Part shown: piece by piece, positions 61,209 through 64,000 of the stretch
Layout of the letters: each line of letters starts with the position of its first letter
Numbering within the stretch: the first letter of the stretch is position 1
NCBI GenBank assembly: GCA_963665075.1
Contig: OY762063.1
Span: 1,302,001-1,366,000, forward strand
DNA from: JAPULR01 sp963665075
GTDB lineage: Bacteria; Chloroflexota; Dehalococcoidia; Lucifugimonadales; GCA-2712585
Direction of reading: 5' to 3'
Length of the DNA: 64,000 nucleotides
The notes under the pieces: model-generated
Told to the model about the DNA's origin: nothing
Seen by the model: only the letters and a program-made list of their open reading frames with translations
The model's database searches: none
Program-made: the position numbers and the translations under genes

Positions 61209-61571
61209 CCCCCCCTTGCCACCAACCCCCACCCCGTGCTATCATCCCTCCCGTGAAACATATAGACGAAACTCGCCATAAAATCAAATACCCCCAAACC
61301 CCTCCTCCACTCCGTCAAATCCTCCGCCAAACCCACAAAAATTCAGCAATTCCCCACCTACCAACAACCATGAATAAATCTAAACCCGTAATCCAGAAAT
61401 TTTCTGAAACGAAAATCATGCCTGAAACGAATCATTTCAGGCACGAATTCGATTTTCCCAACGAATCGCTCCCACGCACAAGATCTAAAAAACTAATCCT
61501 CCGCTTCCCCCACGTGAATCAGCCCATCCCATTGCCGCCCCCGCCGTCCCTGTGCTAACCTGAACCCCGCC
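61209..61571. other. Gap of 363 bp before mnmA
   Basis: Consists almost wholly of the promoter-hairpin cassette (copy 1). No repeat of families A-D is seen. Confidence 0.6.
61216..61450 (+). ncRNA. Promoter-hairpin cassette, copy 1 (candidate small RNA or leaderless ORF)
   Basis: TTGCCA (61216-61221), 18-base spacer CCAACCCCCACCCCGTGC, TATCAT (61240-61245), 7 bases, then GTGAAACATATAGACGAAAC. Copy 2 at 29575-29847 has the same layout. Downstream a perfect hairpin GCCTGAAA-CGAATCA-TTTCAGGC (61420-61442) is preceded by ATTTTC/GAAAAT pairing. The frame MKHIDETRHKIKYPQ exists and is open to 61558, but its composition is atypical of protein and diverges from copy 2. Confidence 0.5.
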
Positions 61572-62765
61572 ATGAACACGCGCCCAACCCCCAACTCAAA
61601 GGTCATCGTCGCCATGAGCGGCGGCGTCGACTCATCCGTCGCCGCCCTCCTGCTCAAGCGCGCCGGCCACGACGTCATCGGCGTCACCATGAAGCTCTTC
61701 GACTACCCCGCCGAAAGCGCCCCAGCCTACAACAAGGGCTGCTGCACCCTCGACGACGTGGAAGACGCCCGCCGCGTCTGCCACATCCTCGACGTGCCCC
61801 ACTACGTCTTCAACCTCCAGCGCGAATTCCGCGCCCACGTCATCGACTACTTCCTCAAGGAGTACCAGCGCGGCAAGACCCCCCATCCCTGCATCGCCTG
61901 CAACGACCGCATCAAGTTCTCCTTCCTCCTCCGCCGCGCCCGCTTCCTCGGCGCCTCCCACGTCGCCACCGGCCACTACGCCCGCATCATTGACAGCGAC
62001 GAAGGTTGGCGTCTCCTCACCGGCCTCGACGCCAACAAGGACCAGTCCTACGTCCTCTTCGGCATGAACCAGAACCAGCTCTCCCAGACCCTCATGCCCG
62101 TCGGCTTCTACCCCAAGGACGAAATTCGCCGCATGGCCGCCGACGCCGGATTCCCCAACGCCCACAAGCCCGACAGCCAGGAGATTTGCTTCATCCCCCT
62201 CGGCGACTACCGCAGCTTCCTCCGGACGCGCGTCACCCCCAAGCCGGGCCGCCTCATAAACAGCAACGGCGAGACGATGGGCGCCCACCGCGGCATCGAG
62301 TTCTACACCGTCGGGCAGCGCCGCGGCCTCGGCATCACCTCCCCCAACCCCCTCTACGTCACCCACATCGACCCGGACAGCGGCGACATCACCATCGGCC
62401 CCGAAGCCGAACTCTACCGCGACGGCCTCTGGGCCTCCAACGTCAACTACATTCTGGATGAGCCGCCCGCTCCCGGCACAGAGGTCTCCGTGAAGATTCG
62501 CTACAAGTCCACCCAGACGCCTGCCCGCCTCTACCCGGATGGCAGCGACGCCCTCCTCCGCTTTGACGAACCCCAGCGCGCCGTCACCCCCGGCCAGGCC
62601 GTCGTCTTCTACCAGGACGACGAGGTTATCGGCGGAGGCCGCATCTCCCTGCCTCCAAAGCCTGATTCCCGGATACCCGTAGGGGCGATTGGCGAATCGC
62701 CCGCCTCCACCGGCGCCGCAACCCTCTCTCTGGACGGCGGATTTGGGGCCAATGCCCTCCCTTGA
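61572..62765 (+). CDS. mnmA: tRNA-specific 2-thiouridylase MnmA
   Basis: 397 aa. Makes s2U34 in tRNA. PP-loop MSGGVDSSVAALLL, first catalytic Cys in PHPCIACNDRIKF, second in SQEICFIPLG. About 25 residues longer than usual at the C-terminus: the tail (IPVGAIGESPAS) is translated from a family C-like repeat at about 62676-62705. Overlaps rnhB by 14 bases. Start ATG 61572. Confidence 0.95.
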   Translation: MNTRPTPNSKVIVAMSGGVDSSVAALLLKRAGHDVIGVTMKLFDYPAESAPAYNKGCCTLDDVEDARRVCHILDVPHYVFNLQREFRAHVIDYFLKEYQRGKTPHPCIACNDRIKFSFLLRRARFLGASHVATGHYARIIDSDEGWRLLTGLDANKDQSYVLFGMNQNQLSQTLMPVGFYPKDEIRRMAADAGFPNAHKPDSQEICFIPLGDYRSFLRTRVTPKPGRLINSNGETMGAHRGIEFYTVGQRRGLGITSPNPLYVTHIDPDSGDITIGPEAELYRDGLWASNVNYILDEPPAPGTEVSVKIRYKSTQTPARLYPDGSDALLRFDEPQRAVTPGQAVVFYQDDEVIGGGRISLPPKPDSRIPVGAIGESPASTGAATLSLDGGFGANALP

Positions 62766-63414
62766 CCTGGAGCGCAACCTCCACCGCGCCGGCCTGACCC
62801 TGATAGCCGGCGTGGACGAAGTCGGACGCGGCGCCCTCGCAGGCCCCGTCATGGCCGGCGCCGTCATCCTCCCCCCCGCCCTCGACCCCGCGGCTCAGTG
62901 GTTGGACGGAATCGACGACAGCAAGAAGCTCACCCCACAGCAGCGCGAACGCGCCGACAAGGACATCCGCAAACACGCCCTCGCCGTCTCCATCGGCGCC
63001 GCCGGCCCCGAGGAAATCGACCAACACGGCATCGTCGCCGCCACCCGCCTGGCAATGGTCAGAGCCGTCGACGGACTCGATCCGAAACCCCAACACCTCC
63101 TCGTAGACTACCTCACCCTCGACGAATCCGGCCTCCCCGTAACCCCCGTCACCCGCGGCGACGGCATCAGCCACTCCATCGCCGCCGCCGCCATCGCCGC
63201 CAAGGTCGAACGCGACCGCCTCATGTCCGACATGGACGCCCGCTGGCCCGGCTACGATTTCCACAAACACAAGGGCTACGCCAGCCTCTTCCATCGCCAG
63301 CAGCTTCAACGCCTCGGCCCGACGCCCATCCACCGCCACACCTTCGCCCCCGTCCGGAGGGCCTCCCTATACCATCCAAACCCCAAGCCATGCCTTCATC
63401 CCAAACCCGTCTAG
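62752..63414 (+). CDS. rnhB: Ribonuclease HII
   Basis: 220 aa; cuts RNA of RNA-DNA hybrids and single ribonucleotides. AGVDEVGRGALAGPV has the D-E active-site pair, then DDSKKLTPQQR and KVERDRLM near the third acidic residue. ATG 62752 overlaps the 3' end of mnmA; an open extension back to 62689 lies in the repeat tail and is rejected. Its stop lies inside yraN. Confidence 0.93.
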   Translation: MPSLDLERNLHRAGLTLIAGVDEVGRGALAGPVMAGAVILPPALDPAAQWLDGIDDSKKLTPQQRERADKDIRKHALAVSIGAAGPEEIDQHGIVAATRLAMVRAVDGLDPKPQHLLVDYLTLDESGLPVTPVTRGDGISHSIAAAAIAAKVERDRLMSDMDARWPGYDFHKHKGYASLFHRQQLQRLGPTPIHRHTFAPVRRASLYHPNPKPCLHPKPV

Positions 63415-63767
63415 GAAGTTTGGGCGAAAGGCTGGCCCGCCAGCGACTCCTCCGCCTCGGCTGCCGCATCCTCCACGCCAACTACCGCTCCCAGTGGGGC
63501 GAGGTGGACATCATCGCCCAACACAAGAACGTCATCCTCTTCGTCGAAGTGAAGACCCGCCGCTCCACGTCCTTCGGCGTCCCCGAAGAAGCCATCACCC
63601 CCGCAAAGACTGAAAAACTCATCGCCACCGCCGAGACCTATCTCGACGAGCACAACCTGTCCGACAATCACTGGCGCATCGACCTGATCTCCGTCGAAAT
63701 CGACAGAACGGGCCGCGTCCTCCCTCTCCGTCACCTCGAAAACGCCATCGACCACCCCGACTCCTGA
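63390..63767 (+). CDS. yraN: YraN family (UPF0102) nuclease-like protein
   Basis: 125 aa. LGSLGERLARQRLLRLGCRI at the N-terminus, then RSQWGEVDIIAQHKNVILFVEVKTRR, the UPF0102 PD-(D/E)XK-like core with E38/D40, E53 and K55 in GEVD...VEVKTR. Overlaps rnhB by 25 bases, the common rnhB-yraN pairing. Role in DNA processing is presumed, not proven. Confidence 0.9.
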   Translation: MPSSQTRLGSLGERLARQRLLRLGCRILHANYRSQWGEVDIIAQHKNVILFVEVKTRRSTSFGVPEEAITPAKTEKLIATAETYLDEHNLSDNHWRIDLISVEIDRTGRVLPLRHLENAIDHPDS

Positions 63768-63819
63768 CCCGCCCCAACCCAACCTATGCTAAAATACCCC
63801 ACTCAAGGAGCAAGCAGCC

Positions 63820-63888
63820 ATGAACCCCACCATCCTCCCGTCATTCCCGCGAAGGCGGGAATCCAGTGCAAGCCTCATCCCCTCATGA
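63820..63888 (+). CDS. Small ORF overlapping a repeat at the right edge
   Basis: ATG 63820 follows AAGGAG at good distance. It encodes MNPTILPSFPRRRESSASLI plus PS, then stop; residues 8-15 come from a family A palindrome (63837-63864). Either a spurious start before the repeat or a gene start destroyed by repeat insertion. Confidence 0.25.
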   Translation: MNPTILPSFPRRRESSASLIPS

Positions 63889-63960
63889 TGCCCCCACTAC
63901 CCTTATCATGACCCCTCACTCCGCTCATCCTGAGCTTGTCGAAGGATGCCCCCAATCCAA
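63835..63960. repeat. Family A and B repeats at the right edge
   Basis: CATTCCCGCGAAGGCGGGAA (A) and CGCTCATCCTGAGCTTGTCG (B, about 63916-63935). Confidence 0.8.
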
Positions 63961-64000
63961 ACCCACAACCCACCTGCAATGACTCAATCCAACCTCCTCC

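Noticed and set aside
62898..63389. N-terminal extension of the YraN frame over rnhB
   Set aside because: The extension is His/Pro/Arg-rich shadow sequence of rnhB; YraN homology starts at ATG 63390.
63820..63888. Genuine downstream gene at the right edge
   Set aside because: The frame closes after 22 codons inside repeat sequence; kept only as a low-confidence small ORF.

Overview
The window reads as a GC-rich bacterial chromosome segment. The mix of genes (several amidases, an NAD-dependent formate dehydrogenase, a flavin LLM oxidoreductase, HpaB-type and acyl-CoA-dehydrogenase-like flavoproteins, VOC proteins, DinB, a GMC oxidoreductase, P/T-rich lipoproteins) and the very many short interspersed palindromes resemble Chloroflexota of the Dehalococcoidia/SAR202 type. 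That placement is inference; no rRNA gene is present to confirm it. Promoters that can be read are ordinary sigma70-like (TTGNNN, 17 bp, TATAAT), and several genes appear leaderless.

Layout. 1-56: first codons of a type III restriction-like protein. 0.2-1.3 kb: K+ channel and DUF1330 protein. 1.3-3.5 kb: HpaB-type monooxygenase and VOC protein. 3.6-9.8 kb: AddB-AddA helicase-nuclease. 10.2-11.4 kb: formate dehydrogenase. 11.6-14.6 kb: 6-TM protein and a SulP-STAS-cyclic-nucleotide-binding transporter. 14.6-15.5 kb: two-gene unit of unknown role. 15.8-19.7 kb: acyl-CoA-dehydrogenase-like protein, LLM oxidoreductase, VOC, metallo-beta-lactamase-fold protein. 19.8-23.4 kb: MtaB, a 21-bp tandem array, B12-type radical SAM protein. 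24-27.4 kb: FabF-type synthase, Fic protein with a small partner, recJ remnant. 26.5-29.4 kb: SRP RNA, rsmA, ispE, lgt. 30.2-35.4 kb: galU, DinB, a HAD-GDPD fusion, small membrane proteins, a lipoprotein. 35.4-38.4 kb: duplicated toxin-antitoxin modules, FRG-TPR protein, DNA methylase remnant. 38.7-45.4 kb: tRNA-Leu, VOC, two amidases, an odd tRNA with a GCU anticodon, a DUF4268 cluster. 45.5-49.5 kb: Dam-like methylase plus NotI-like endonuclease, orphan antitoxin-like protein, GMC oxidoreductase. 49.5-53.2 kb: AT-richer accessory genes (J-domain protein, membrane protein, HEPN-like protein), tRNA-Lys. 53.2-58.9 kb: metallophosphoesterase, thiL-tsaE-tsaB, ndk, rsfS, acyl-ACP desaturase. 59.0-61.2 kb: AT-rich type II restriction-modification pair. 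61.6-63.8 kb: mnmA-rnhB-yraN.

Housekeeping blocks are tightly packed with ATGA/TGATG overlaps (addB-addA, rsmA-ispE, thiL-tsaE-tsaB, mnmA-rnhB-yraN). They are interrupted by accessory islands of lower GC carrying restriction, toxin and defence-like genes. At least four families of short interspersed repeats fill the intergenic spaces and enter coding sequence in two genes (tsaB, mnmA). The most unusual items are the class I tRNA with a GCU anticodon, a duplicated promoter-plus-hairpin cassette at 29.6-29.85 kb and 61.2-61.45 kb, the HAD-GDPD fusion, the J-domain protein embedded in a propeller-like protein, the Dam-like/NotI-like pairing, and a likely CTG start for rsfS.
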